Below, in pieces: positions 26,331-35,347 of a DNA stretch of 64,000 bases. Where the stretch lies: positions 62,001 through 126,000 of the forward strand of contig JACAVV010000008.1 of the NCBI GenBank assembly GCA_024648695.1. The letters are read 5' to 3'. Within the stretch, counting starts at the first letter, position 1, and the number at the start of each line of letters is the position of its first letter. The position numbers and the translations under genes were made by a program. This DNA is from Nitrospina sp. (lineage in GTDB: Bacteria > Nitrospinota > Nitrospinia > Nitrospinales > JACRGP01). Under the pieces are notes generated by a model. The model saw only the letters and a program-made list of their open reading frames with translations, was not told the origin of the DNA and made no database searches.

Positions 26331-27368
26331 CTAAAAATAAATCTCTATCTTGGCGTTTTGTTTGAGTTCGCTGATGTATTCCCCGATCAGGCCTTTAGCC
26401 ACTTCGGTGAACATATGGCTTTGAATCGCGCCTTTCATTTCCTCAAAGGGGGCGTATTCGGAGGGTTTGGTTTCAATCAGCTTGATGATATGAAACCCCA
26501 GGGGAGTGCGAACCACACCACTGGTCTGGCCGGGAGTCAGTTTCGCTACGGCCTCATCGAAATTGGGATGAAATACGCCTTTATAAATGAAATCCAGGTC
26601 GCCACCTTTCTTGGCTGATACTTGATCGTCCGAATGCTTTTCCGCCAGCTTTTCAAAGGTAACACCGTTTTGAAGTTCTGTATAAATGCCCTGGATTCGG
26701 GACTCCGCTTTGGCTTGGTATTCATCCTTCTTGGCATCCAACTCTGCGGTGGTTGCCGTTTTAATAAGTTCCATAGGATAAATGGAAATAAAAATATGCT
26801 TTGCGCGGAACGCTTCGGGTCTCAGGAACCGCTCTTTATGAGTGTCATAAAATTTTTGCACTTCCTCATCGCGGATTTTAATTTTTCCCGCAACCTGCTC
26901 CTCCAGTAATTGACGCGCCATGATATCGGTTTCAATAGATTTTTTAATCTCTGCTTCGCTGATGCCCCGGTGATTGAGTGCTTGATAGAATTCGTCGGCA
27001 GTGCGGTAACCGGATTTCAGTTTTTCATACTCTTCATTAACAGTTTGGGCAGGCACTTGCTTTTTATGTTCTTTGCCTTTTTGAAACACCAACTCACGAA
27101 TCACTTCCTTGTCGATAATTTCACGCACCAGGTCATGCTTTTGCTTATCGTCTGGAGAGCCCTTCAGGTATTTCATGATTCGGTTGAATTCGAACTTGAC
27201 GAATTTGGAATTCATTTTCACCCCGTTCACCTGAGCCACAGTTTCAGGGATGTTCATTCCGGCAGTTAAATCGTTTTGATGAGACTCCTCGGCTATCACT
27301 GCGCTGGTAAATAAAACAGCGGCACAAACCAGAATAATTGATAAACCGACAAAAACTCTTTTTTGCAT
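26331..27368 (-). CDS. Parvulin-type peptidylprolyl isomerase (SurA/PrsA-like)
   Basis: A 345-residue periplasmic foldase. The signal peptide is VFVGLSIILVCAAVLFTSA with a likely cut after VIAEE or nearby. A SurA-N-like helical region follows (about 40-190), then one parvulin domain: RAKHIFISIYP, FEKLAEKHSDDQVSAKKGGDL, VRTPLGFHIIKLIE. It has one rotamase domain rather than SurA's two, and so resembles PrsA/PpiC-type chaperones for exported proteins. No lipobox is present. It is divergent from the spermidine-synthase-like gene. Confidence 0.9.
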   Translation of the reverse strand: MQKRVFVGLSIILVCAAVLFTSAVIAEESHQNDLTAGMNIPETVAQVNGVKMNSKFVKFEFNRIMKYLKGSPDDKQKHDLVREIIDKEVIRELVFQKGKEHKKQVPAQTVNEEYEKLKSGYRTADEFYQALNHRGISEAEIKKSIETDIMARQLLEEQVAGKIKIRDEEVQKFYDTHKERFLRPEAFRAKHIFISIYPMELIKTATTAELDAKKDEYQAKAESRIQGIYTELQNGVTFEKLAEKHSDDQVSAKKGGDLDFIYKGVFHPNFDEAVAKLTPGQTSGVVRTPLGFHIIKLIETKPSEYAPFEEMKGAIQSHMFTEVAKGLIGEYISELKQNAKIEIYF

Positions 27369-27601
27369 AATTCCAGGCTCCCTTAATTTTTCAGGTATGT
27401 ATTTAGATATGCACTCCCATTTTCCCGAAAGAAAACAAGATGCGTTAAAAGGTCATTTTGAAGGATAGTATAAACGTTCAAGATACCACCTCAAACGTTT
27501 CTGCGCAACCCACTACCGGACCCATCATCCACCGGTAAAAATTTTAGCCAGAATTGACTCCAGGGATCCTGTATGGGACAATTTGCCTCGCATTTTTCAA
27601 A

Positions 27602-30271
27602 ATGCCTAAAACAGCCTTCTTTATACATAAAATGTCCTTAAAAAATAAATGGTTTACTTACCTGATCGGACCGGTTTGCATGTTCCTGTCGGGAATGGCG
27701 AGCCTGATTTATGAAATTATCTGGATTAAACAGCTAACTTTAGTCTTTGGCGGGACGATCTATGCCATCAGCGCAGTATTGTGCGCGTTTATGGCAGGGC
27801 TCGGGCTCGGGGCCTGGGGAATCACTAAAATTGCGGATTTAGGCAGGAGCGAGAAGCATAAACCGGGAATTTTTTTGTACATTTTTTTAGAGTTGGGGAT
27901 TGGAATTTATTGCCTGCTATTTCCGTTTGGCTTGAAACTTTTAAACTGGTCCTACCCCTATGTTTTGGCCATTTCAGGCAACTCCTCTTTTGTCCTTCAC
28001 CTTGTGGAATTTTTTCTCAGCACCGGTTTGATGTTGCCTGCGACCTTTCTTATGGGAGCCACTCTGCCGGCTTTGGGAAGCTGGGTGATTGAAACACAAC
28101 GTTCCAGTATTTTTTCGCAGGTATCTATTTTATATGGGGCCAATACATTGGGCGCTGTTTCGGGATGCCTGTTTGCACAATTCATTGGAATCAAGTTGTT
28201 AGGTATTCAGGCAGTCAATCTGATTGCGGTAGGATTGAACTTTTTGGTCATCGCTGTATGCTTTTTATATATTAGATCACCAGGAGAATTGCCAGGGTCT
28301 TTAAAGCCAAATGCCAATGAAGGCAGGAAATTGAAAGAGGAGAAACCTTCGAAAGATCCTTTGAAATTGCTGGAAATTTTGTTAGTCCTGTTGGTCTGTT
28401 TTTCGGGGTTGGTTTCCCTATCAAGCGAAATTTTATGGACCCGGATTTTGGTGTTTCCTTTGGGAAGCACTTTATATTCCTTTGCGCTAATCCTGGCTAT
28501 TTTTCTTTTAGGGATCGCACTGGGAAGCGTGTCGGCAACAAAAATCTTTGGACCTCAACCGGGGATTTCACAACTGTTGGCCCTTCAACTGGGTGTGGGT
28601 ATCCTTTGTCTTTTAATACTGCCAGGGTTTGATTTCATAACGGAATGGACTTCCAAAGCGGATGAACTATTTTATGCCCTCGACAATTCAGCGGGGCGAA
28701 CATTATGGAATCGCTCCTTATTTGCGTTGGCTTTGATGTTTTTCCCCACGTTCGTATTTGGCTTAAGTTTTCCTCTGGCCAATCAGGTGATTTCCAGATT
28801 GTTTAAGTCGGCAGGGGACACTTTGGGCAATGGTTACGCAATCAATACGCTGGGGGCTGTGTTGGGAACGGTCGCGACTCCATTCGTCTTCATTCCCTTG
28901 TTCGGAATCCGGGGGTCCCTGTTTTTGATATATTCCCTGCTCATCGCTTTATCCTTAGTGGGATGGGGCCTTCATAAAAACTGGCGGATCCAGAAAACCA
29001 TAATGGTTGGGGGTGTCTTGTTATTTTCCGCTTTTACCTGGGCCTCTCCAACTGTGAATACGGACATTCCCGGAAAAAGGAATTTTATTCGAGCGGAGAT
29101 CGATGCATCCCCGGATCAAATTCGTTTGCTCGATTATGACGAAGGCGAGTTTGCCACTTTGAGCGTCCTTGAAAATGAAAAAACCGGAGCCCGGACTTTA
29201 TATGTGGACGGATTCAGCACCGCGACGGTGACTCAATCGTTTGGAGGCAGTTCCTATATGCAGGCGATGGGGTTTTTGCCGATGGTATTGCATCCGAATC
29301 CCAAAAGAGCCCTGGTGATCTGTTTTGGAACTGGCCAGACCATGGGGACCGTCGCCCGTTTTCCCGGAGTAGAGGCGCACGGTGTCGAAATAGATTCCGG
29401 AGTGCTGGACCTTGCACATTGGTTTTCTGAATGGAATAAAGATGTTCTGAATAAAAATAATGTCCGCATGTTTGTTCAGGACGGCAGGAATTTTATTCAA
29501 TGGACAGAAAATCAATATGATGTGATTACCCTGGAGCCAATGTCGCCCGTTCAAGCGGGGGTGAATAATTTGTACTCTCTGGAATTTTATGAGCAGGCCG
29601 CTAATAAGCTGAACCCGGGCGGCATTATGATGCAATGGTTGCCGCTTCACCTGGTGTCTCCTCAGGATGCCAAATGGATCTTGCAGACCTTTAAAAAGGT
29701 ATTTCCGCACACCCAAATATGGAACAGTTTTTTGACCCGGATTGTATTACTGGTTGGTTCCAAAGAGGAGATATCTCTGAACGTCAATCAGGTAAAGAAG
29801 GTGATGGAGAATCCTGAGCTAAAAAGCATAGCTGATGAAATGGGCCTTCATTCTTTTCTGGATTATGCAGACATGTATTTGAGTGACGCAAGTCAGGCGG
29901 AACAATGGCTTGGAAACAGTCTTGCGCTTCGCGACAACCGGCCATTGCTGGAATATTCTTCTACGGCTTTACTGCCCCCTTTGAAATGGCAAACGGATGA
30001 ATCGTTTTTGAATTTGCTTTTGCCGCGGGTGTTCCATTCTACTCCCGTGAAAGGGTTGGATCCCAGTCAAACGGTTCCTTTTAAGCAGGCATTGATGTTA
30101 CGAACCGCTCAAAGGGTGGCGGTTTTTTCTCAACGATATCAGGGGCCGGGAGCCGAACAGTTTGCAGAAAAGAATTATCGTGCAGGACTTGAAATGCTGA
30201 GGCAAAGTTTACAATTGAATCGCAACCGGCCCGTGGCTTTGGATGGATTGAAATGGAAGCATCTTCCCTAA
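27602..30271 (+). CDS. Membrane protein with spermidine-synthase-like domain
   Basis: An 889-residue fusion. The N-terminal half (to about residue 500) has about 12 hydrophobic segments, beginning GPVCMFLSGMASLIYEIIWIKQL, in two similar sets (the second starts FSGLVSLSSEILWTRIL). The C-terminal half has a spermidine-synthase-like methyltransferase fold: ALVICFGTGQTMGTVARFPG, GVEIDSG, FVQDGRNFI and the LNPGGIMMQWLPLH block. This plan is common in environmental bacteria, but the reaction is unknown; polyamine synthesis is doubtful because speE active-site residues are not all evident. The start at 27602 is the first ATG; a TTG at 27554 and an ATG at 27632 are alternatives, and none has a clear ribosome site. 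Confidence 0.82.
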   Translation: MPKTAFFIHKMSLKNKWFTYLIGPVCMFLSGMASLIYEIIWIKQLTLVFGGTIYAISAVLCAFMAGLGLGAWGITKIADLGRSEKHKPGIFLYIFLELGIGIYCLLFPFGLKLLNWSYPYVLAISGNSSFVLHLVEFFLSTGLMLPATFLMGATLPALGSWVIETQRSSIFSQVSILYGANTLGAVSGCLFAQFIGIKLLGIQAVNLIAVGLNFLVIAVCFLYIRSPGELPGSLKPNANEGRKLKEEKPSKDPLKLLEILLVLLVCFSGLVSLSSEILWTRILVFPLGSTLYSFALILAIFLLGIALGSVSATKIFGPQPGISQLLALQLGVGILCLLILPGFDFITEWTSKADELFYALDNSAGRTLWNRSLFALALMFFPTFVFGLSFPLANQVISRLFKSAGDTLGNGYAINTLGAVLGTVATPFVFIPLFGIRGSLFLIYSLLIALSLVGWGLHKNWRIQKTIMVGGVLLFSAFTWASPTVNTDIPGKRNFIRAEIDASPDQIRLLDYDEGEFATLSVLENEKTGARTLYVDGFSTATVTQSFGGSSYMQAMGFLPMVLHPNPKRALVICFGTGQTMGTVARFPGVEAHGVEIDSGVLDLAHWFSEWNKDVLNKNNVRMFVQDGRNFIQWTENQYDVITLEPMSPVQAGVNNLYSLEFYEQAANKLNPGGIMMQWLPLHLVSPQDAKWILQTFKKVFPHTQIWNSFLTRIVLLVGSKEEISLNVNQVKKVMENPELKSIADEMGLHSFLDYADMYLSDASQAEQWLGNSLALRDNRPLLEYSSTALLPPLKWQTDESFLNLLLPRVFHSTPVKGLDPSQTVPFKQALMLRTAQRVAVFSQRYQGPGAEQFAEKNYRAGLEMLRQSLQLNRNRPVALDGLKWKHLP

Positions 30272-30277
30272 GAAATT

Positions 30278-31006
30278 CTAAAGCCCGGTTTGCGCCCTGA
30301 ACTTTTTCCTCAATTGACCCTGCAGGTCCAGGGCTTTAGCGATTTGCTCTTCGGTACTGAGTTTGAATTCGATTAAAAGTTTGCCGATCGGGGGACGGGG
30401 ATCGCGTTTTTTCTGAATTCTCAATACATGCTGAATGTGTTCCAGTGTGATTTTGGGGTTGATGTACTGGCAAATGACTTCCCCAAGCAAAAAAGGTTTT
30501 CGAGTGCTCTTTATCGAACCTTCCCCTTGCCCGGATGCAGAACCGGATCGTCTTCCTGATTTAGGGTCATTACTGGATGCTGTAGTTAAAGGCGTGAAGG
30601 AATAATCTTTGTCCGATCCCGATTTTCCGAAACGATAGGAGGCTTTGTTGAAACCATATTTGAAAATATCGCGGATGATGTTGGCCGCATATAAAAATAG
30701 GAATATGATCACCAACGATACAAAGATGCTTGCAATGGTTCCAAAAAATACACTGGTTTGATCTTCTTTTCGGCCCAGCATTTTGTTGAATCGTTTTTGA
30801 CTTTCTTCCCTTTTTTTTTCAATCCAATCGAAAACCTCTTTTTGTGCCTTTTCTCCTTTATCCCAGATAGTGTCTAAAACGCTTTCAGTGGATTTGGCCT
30901 CCTTTTCTTCAGCAAATGCCATTGTCATTCCAGAGCAGGAACTGAAAATCAATCCAATCACGAAGGAAAAAAGGATCCAATTAAATTTTATAATCCACCT
31001 GTTCAT
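30278..31006 (-). CDS. Lipoprotein/membrane protein with GspE-N-like tail
   Basis: A 242-residue protein. N-terminal WILFSFVIGLIFSSC has a lipobox-like cysteine (FSSC), or is an uncleaved span; a second span FGTIASIFVSLVIIFLFLYAA lies near residues 90-115. A Ser/Gly-rich linker is followed by a C-terminal helical domain (LLGEVICQYINPKITLEHIQ, PPIGKLLIEFKLSTEEQIAKAL) that resembles the MshEN/GspE-N domain of secretion ATPases, which binds nucleotides such as c-di-GMP in some proteins. There is no ATPase domain. It lies 47 bases downstream of the LRR gene. Confidence 0.65.
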   Translation of the reverse strand: MNRWIIKFNWILFSFVIGLIFSSCSGMTMAFAEEKEAKSTESVLDTIWDKGEKAQKEVFDWIEKKREESQKRFNKMLGRKEDQTSVFFGTIASIFVSLVIIFLFLYAANIIRDIFKYGFNKASYRFGKSGSDKDYSFTPLTTASSNDPKSGRRSGSASGQGEGSIKSTRKPFLLGEVICQYINPKITLEHIQHVLRIQKKRDPRPPIGKLLIEFKLSTEEQIAKALDLQGQLRKKFRAQTGL

Positions 31007-31053
31007 TCAAACCCCGCAGGAGCAATTGTAATCAAGGTGAGAATATGGTCCGG

Positions 31054-31626
31054 TCAGGCTAAAGTTAAATTAGGAATTTTCGCAATATGCTCTGCCTCTT
31101 TCAACAGTTTTTGTCCTTCTTCGGTGATTCCATTTCCAAAAACATCCAGGTACTGTAAGCCAGTGAGGATCATGCTTTCTGCCAGTGCTTTAGCCCCTTC
31201 GTCGCCAATCTGGTTTTGGGCCAGATCCAGAGTGTTTAGATTGGCAAGATACAGGGAATCGCCGATTTCCTTGACCCCTTCGGCTCCGACCTGGTTTTTC
31301 CACAAATTTAGAATTACCAGGTTGGAGCAATTGGAAGCTTGTGCAATGGCCTTGACCCCTTCGTCTCCAATGGAGTTTCGTTCCAGATGCAAAACTCTCA
31401 GCTTTTTAATGAAGGGTGACTCCATCAAGGATTGGATTCCCTCATCGGTGATTTCATTGCGTTCCAGATTCAGTTCCTCCAGGTTTTCCAACTCCTTTGT
31501 GTTTGCCAGGATTTTCAGGCCCTCGTCTCCGATGTATTTCAAGCGCAGATCCAGTTCCCGGCCATCGTTTTTTAAAAGTTTGGGAATGAGGGCTTCGACA
31601 GGTTCGTCATTGAAAGGTTTGTTCAT
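31054..31626 (-). CDS. Leucine-rich repeat protein (ribonuclease-inhibitor type)
   Basis: A 190-residue protein made almost entirely of about seven LRRs of roughly 24-28 residues with the consensus LxxLNLxxNxIGDEGVKxIA (for example LEELNLERNEITDEGIQSL, LRVLHLERNSIGDEGVKAI, LNTLDLAQNQIGDEGAKAL). There is no signal peptide, so it is probably cytoplasmic and a protein-protein binder. Its start overlaps the stop of the M1 peptidase gene by 4 bases (ATGA). Confidence 0.85.
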   Translation of the reverse strand: MNKPFNDEPVEALIPKLLKNDGRELDLRLKYIGDEGLKILANTKELENLEELNLERNEITDEGIQSLMESPFIKKLRVLHLERNSIGDEGVKAIAQASNCSNLVILNLWKNQVGAEGVKEIGDSLYLANLNTLDLAQNQIGDEGAKALAESMILTGLQYLDVFGNGITEEGQKLLKEAEHIAKIPNLTLA

Positions 31627-34238
31627 TTCTTTTTCCTTTTATCCTTACGGGTTTGATTAGCTTCGTTATTTTTTTCGATGCGCTCAATGCGCTGACGCAG
31701 TGATTTGTTTTCCGAGGTCAGGTCTTCCAGCTCCGAGCGAATTTCCTGAATGGCTACCGGTTTTTTAACGGAGGAAAAAAGCGAAGATACCGCTTCCTCT
31801 GCTCTGCGTCTGAGTCTGCCATCGGTTTCATTTTCAGCAATCCAGCGCAGGGTAGGGATGGCTTTTAAATCATCCAGTTCCGTCAATGCATGAATAGCGC
31901 CCAGTTTGCCACGAAAATTGGTGGCGGGCTGTCCCCGGGTTTCCTGTGCAAGACGGGTCAGGCATTCGATCGCCTCTTCCTTGCGATGCGGAAATCGCGC
32001 GCCCAATTTAGCTAATGCCTTCATTGCGGCGGACCTACTGTTCTTGGGGGCTCCATAATCCGCGCCCTTGACCAAAGTGTCCCAGGAATCCTCCAATTCC
32101 AGATCGCCCAATGCCATAAAAATGGCCATTGGAAGCATGTCGTTGTGAGTGGGCCGGTCAAACGAGTCTTCAAGGAACTGCCTGCTGTCAAGATCGCGTA
32201 CCCGTCCCAGGGCGCGAAATGCGCTTGCTTCCACGCGATAGGAAGAATCTCCCTCCGCAATCTTTTTTAATACGTTCACCACACGCGAATCATTTGGAAA
32301 CTTGCCCAGAGCCTGAACCACAGCCCGCCTGGTTTTCGGGTTCTCCAATTTTGTTGCTTTCAATAGAGCGTCGCGGGATTGATTGCCTCCGATTTTTCCA
32401 AGTGTTTCAGCGATTCTCTCCGCCACGCCCCAAAAGCCTTCTTTCAATAATTGTCTGCCGAGTATTTTAATGTCTTCGGATGATGGTTTGGTTTGCAAAG
32501 CTTTCGCGGCTTGGATGCGACCGATGGGATCCGGATCTACTTTCAATTGCTCGTGAAGCACGTTACGCGAAAGCTCGAGGTTTACTTTTTTGCACGGGCA
32601 TTCGTAATCCGGATCCAGCCGTAAAAATTTGGGGCGCGACTTTAATTTGAAACAAAACCGTTCTTCTTTATATTGAATTTCGATGGGGAAGCGCTCCTCA
32701 GAGCGGCCAAAATAAAAAGCGATTTTAAGATTCAAATGAAATAATAAAGAGTCCTCCTTTTTTTCAGCCTTTTGCACTTGTTTGACATCCACCAAAGCCA
32801 TATTGTTTTTAGCGTCCCATTGATACTTCAGTTCAAGGATCGGGTATCCACCCCGGTAGATCCATTGGTCGAGCCACCCGTCAAAATTGCGGCCACTGAT
32901 TTCTTCCAGGGAACGCATCAGGTCGACGGTTTCCACCACGCTGAACTCATGGCGTTTTAAAAACCGTTCCAGTCCCTGGCGAAAATACTCCTCTCCCATA
33001 ATGGATTTCAGATGATGCAATCGGACCGCCCCTCCAGGATATAAATGCGCGTCGAATAAATCTATGGGCTCCTTATAAATATGAGTCACAATGGGCCGAC
33101 GATATTTTAGATCTTCCGAGAAGTAAGTTTCAGCATCCTGCAGAAGCTGGTAACGAAATTCGTCTTCCCCTTTGGACTCGCGGGTGTAGAGTGCGTCGAA
33201 ATAGGTGGCAAAAGATTCGTGCAACCAGGCGTGTGACCAGTTTTTCACTGTTACCAGATTGCCAAACCATGTGTGTGCCGCTTCGTGCGCGACCAGGCAA
33301 TTGGAGTCGCCGTCAAGCGCGGCGCGATCATCGTGCAAGGTGAGGTCGGTTTGTGTGGTGACGGTAAAATTTTCCATGCCCCCAAACACGAAATCCGGCA
33401 CCGCAATTTGTGTGTAATGTTTGTAGGGATAGGTGTAGCCCGTGTATTCAGAAAAGAAGCGAAGCATGTCCGCTGTATCCTTAAAAGCGTTTTTCCCTTC
33501 CCGCTCGCGTCCTTTTTGAACGTACCATTTGACCTGAATATTCTTCCAGCGGTCTTTAGTTTCCACAAACTCTCCAGCAACAATTGAAAACAAATAAGTA
33601 GAGTAGGGGACTTCCATTCTATAATGGTATTTTGATTTTTTTGAGGTGAGTTGTTTTTCGATCAACGTTCCATTGGATAACCCAAACATGCCAGCAGGCA
33701 GGTTCAGGATCACCTCCGTACTTTGCTTGAAGTTGGGCTTGTCAAAACAGGGGAAATAATATTTGGAATCCTCATCCTGTCCCTGAGTCCACACCGTTTT
33801 AAAATTGTCTGGATAATACGAGTCGGGTTGGGTGAAATAAATACCGGCTGGCGGATGACTGACCGCGTGAACGAGTTTGACGATGAGTTCCTTGCCCGGT
33901 GCGGGTGGACGGGATAAGGGAATATGAACTTTGTTTCGGTCGTAATCGAAAGGCACGGATTTAGTGCCAATCAAGACTTTTGAAATTTCCAGATCCACCG
34001 CGTCGAATTCAATGCAATCCAGATGGTGACCTTTGACAATCACCTGATGCGTGGTTGTACCCCACACCCGTTCTTCTTTCCAATCGAAGTTCAAATCGAG
34101 TTTGAGATGTTTGGGAAGGAAAGGCGTGTCCGGTGTGAAATGCGGTTTTGCCCCTTTCAGGGCAAAGGATTTCCTGTCCAGCACACCCCAATGCTGGCTT
34201 TCCCCCTCATGAATGTGAAATTTGCAATAACGGGTCAT
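31623..34238 (-). CDS. M1 family metallo-aminopeptidase with C-terminal HEAT repeats
   Basis: An 871-residue cytoplasmic enzyme without a signal peptide. The exopeptidase motif GGMEN is at 286-290. The zinc site is HEAAH at 318-322 with the third ligand Glu341 in WLHES. It removes N-terminal residues from peptides. After the M1 fold (to about 570) come HEAT/PBS-like repeats of about 30 residues (VNVLKKIAEGDSSYRVEASA, RQFLEDSF and similar) and a final coiled coil (SELEDLTSENKSLRQRIERI). It heads a three-gene minus-strand operon with the LRR and GspE-N-like proteins, which suggests a shared scaffold. Confidence 0.9.
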   Translation of the reverse strand: MTRYCKFHIHEGESQHWGVLDRKSFALKGAKPHFTPDTPFLPKHLKLDLNFDWKEERVWGTTTHQVIVKGHHLDCIEFDAVDLEISKVLIGTKSVPFDYDRNKVHIPLSRPPAPGKELIVKLVHAVSHPPAGIYFTQPDSYYPDNFKTVWTQGQDEDSKYYFPCFDKPNFKQSTEVILNLPAGMFGLSNGTLIEKQLTSKKSKYHYRMEVPYSTYLFSIVAGEFVETKDRWKNIQVKWYVQKGREREGKNAFKDTADMLRFFSEYTGYTYPYKHYTQIAVPDFVFGGMENFTVTTQTDLTLHDDRAALDGDSNCLVAHEAAHTWFGNLVTVKNWSHAWLHESFATYFDALYTRESKGEDEFRYQLLQDAETYFSEDLKYRRPIVTHIYKEPIDLFDAHLYPGGAVRLHHLKSIMGEEYFRQGLERFLKRHEFSVVETVDLMRSLEEISGRNFDGWLDQWIYRGGYPILELKYQWDAKNNMALVDVKQVQKAEKKEDSLLFHLNLKIAFYFGRSEERFPIEIQYKEERFCFKLKSRPKFLRLDPDYECPCKKVNLELSRNVLHEQLKVDPDPIGRIQAAKALQTKPSSEDIKILGRQLLKEGFWGVAERIAETLGKIGGNQSRDALLKATKLENPKTRRAVVQALGKFPNDSRVVNVLKKIAEGDSSYRVEASAFRALGRVRDLDSRQFLEDSFDRPTHNDMLPMAIFMALGDLELEDSWDTLVKGADYGAPKNSRSAAMKALAKLGARFPHRKEEAIECLTRLAQETRGQPATNFRGKLGAIHALTELDDLKAIPTLRWIAENETDGRLRRRAEEAVSSLFSSVKKPVAIQEIRSELEDLTSENKSLRQRIERIEKNNEANQTRKDKRKKK

Positions 34239-34429
34239 TTAAAAAAGACTTTTGTTTTAATATTTAGATTTTTCAATTTATTGTAATTGGGTTTACATTA
34301 TTGTCAATGTTTGGATCCATTATTTGCTGACCTTACATTTAAATATTCATTACCCTTTATTAATGGCTCGAATTTAATTATGATATTAGAAAAGCATTTC
34401 ATACCCCATATTAACCTTCTTTGCCATCA

Positions 34430-35347
34430 ATGACAGAAACCACAACCCACTTTACGGATCCGGCACTTGTCTCCAGAATATCGAATCTCAGCATTCATGC
34501 ACGCAATCTGGTAGAGGGCATGCTTTCGGGCCATCACCGAAGCCGCCACAAGGGATCAAGTGTGGAGTTTGCGGAATACAAGGATTACTCTCCTGGAGAC
34601 GAAATCCGCCACATCGACTGGAAGGTGATGGGCAAGACTGACAAATATCATGTCAAGCAGTTCGAGCAGTCGACCAATCTGCGGTGCACGGTTTTGCTGG
34701 ATGCCAGTGGGTCGATGGATTACCGCTCTCCTTTCAACAATGGGGAAGCGGTGCAAAAAATGGAATATGCGCGTATGCTGACCGCCAGTCTGGCTTATCT
34801 GCTTTTGAAGCAATTCGATGCGGTGGGCTTGACCCTTTTCAACGAATCACTGGTGAATCATATTCCACCCAGATCCAAACCGTCGCATTTCCAGAATATT
34901 CTTCATGGTCTTGCTGAAGGTGCACCCAAAGGCAACACCCGGTTTGGAGATGTCTTTAATTCGTTGATCGAACGCTTACCCAGCAGGAGTTTGCTCATTG
35001 TGGTCTCGGACCTGTTGGCGAAGGATGAGGATTTGGTAAAAAATCTGAAACTCATTCGCGCGCGTGGGGTGGAGACCATCGTGTTTCATATTCTTCATCC
35101 CGATGAAGTGTATTTCCCTTTTGAGGGCGATATTGTGTTCGAGTCTCTGGAAGACGATGCCCCTGTCGGACTCGATCCAGTAGATATCCGCGAGGCGTAC
35201 CAGAAAATTATTCAGGATCGAATCGATTCGATGACCAGGACGTGCCCTTCTCTGGGCGTAGACTATGTGTTTTTGCAAACGGACATGCCTTTGGAACAGG
35301 CGCTGAGGTATTACCTGTTGCGCCGAAACAGTATGTTGAACAAATGA
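34430..35347 (+). CDS. DUF58 domain protein
   Basis: A 305-residue protein of the DUF58 family (often in MoxR/Bat stress operons). The N-terminal signature GSSVEFAEYKDYSPGDEIRH is followed by IDWKVMGKTDKYHVKQFE. A VWA-like segment has LLDASGSMDYRS, the MIDAS DxSxS. The start ATG at 34430 replaces a TTG at 34421. Its stop overlaps the BatA-like gene start by 4 bases (ATGA). No MoxR ATPase lies upstream; that gene may be elsewhere. Confidence 0.9.
   Translation: MTETTTHFTDPALVSRISNLSIHARNLVEGMLSGHHRSRHKGSSVEFAEYKDYSPGDEIRHIDWKVMGKTDKYHVKQFEQSTNLRCTVLLDASGSMDYRSPFNNGEAVQKMEYARMLTASLAYLLLKQFDAVGLTLFNESLVNHIPPRSKPSHFQNILHGLAEGAPKGNTRFGDVFNSLIERLPSRSLLIVVSDLLAKDEDLVKNLKLIRARGVETIVFHILHPDEVYFPFEGDIVFESLEDDAPVGLDPVDIREAYQKIIQDRIDSMTRTCPSLGVDYVFLQTDMPLEQALRYYLLRRNSMLNK

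Noticed and set aside
27554-27601. TTG start extending the spermidine-synthase-like protein
   Set aside because: No ribosome site, and the added residues do not form a better signal; the first ATG at 27602 is preferred.
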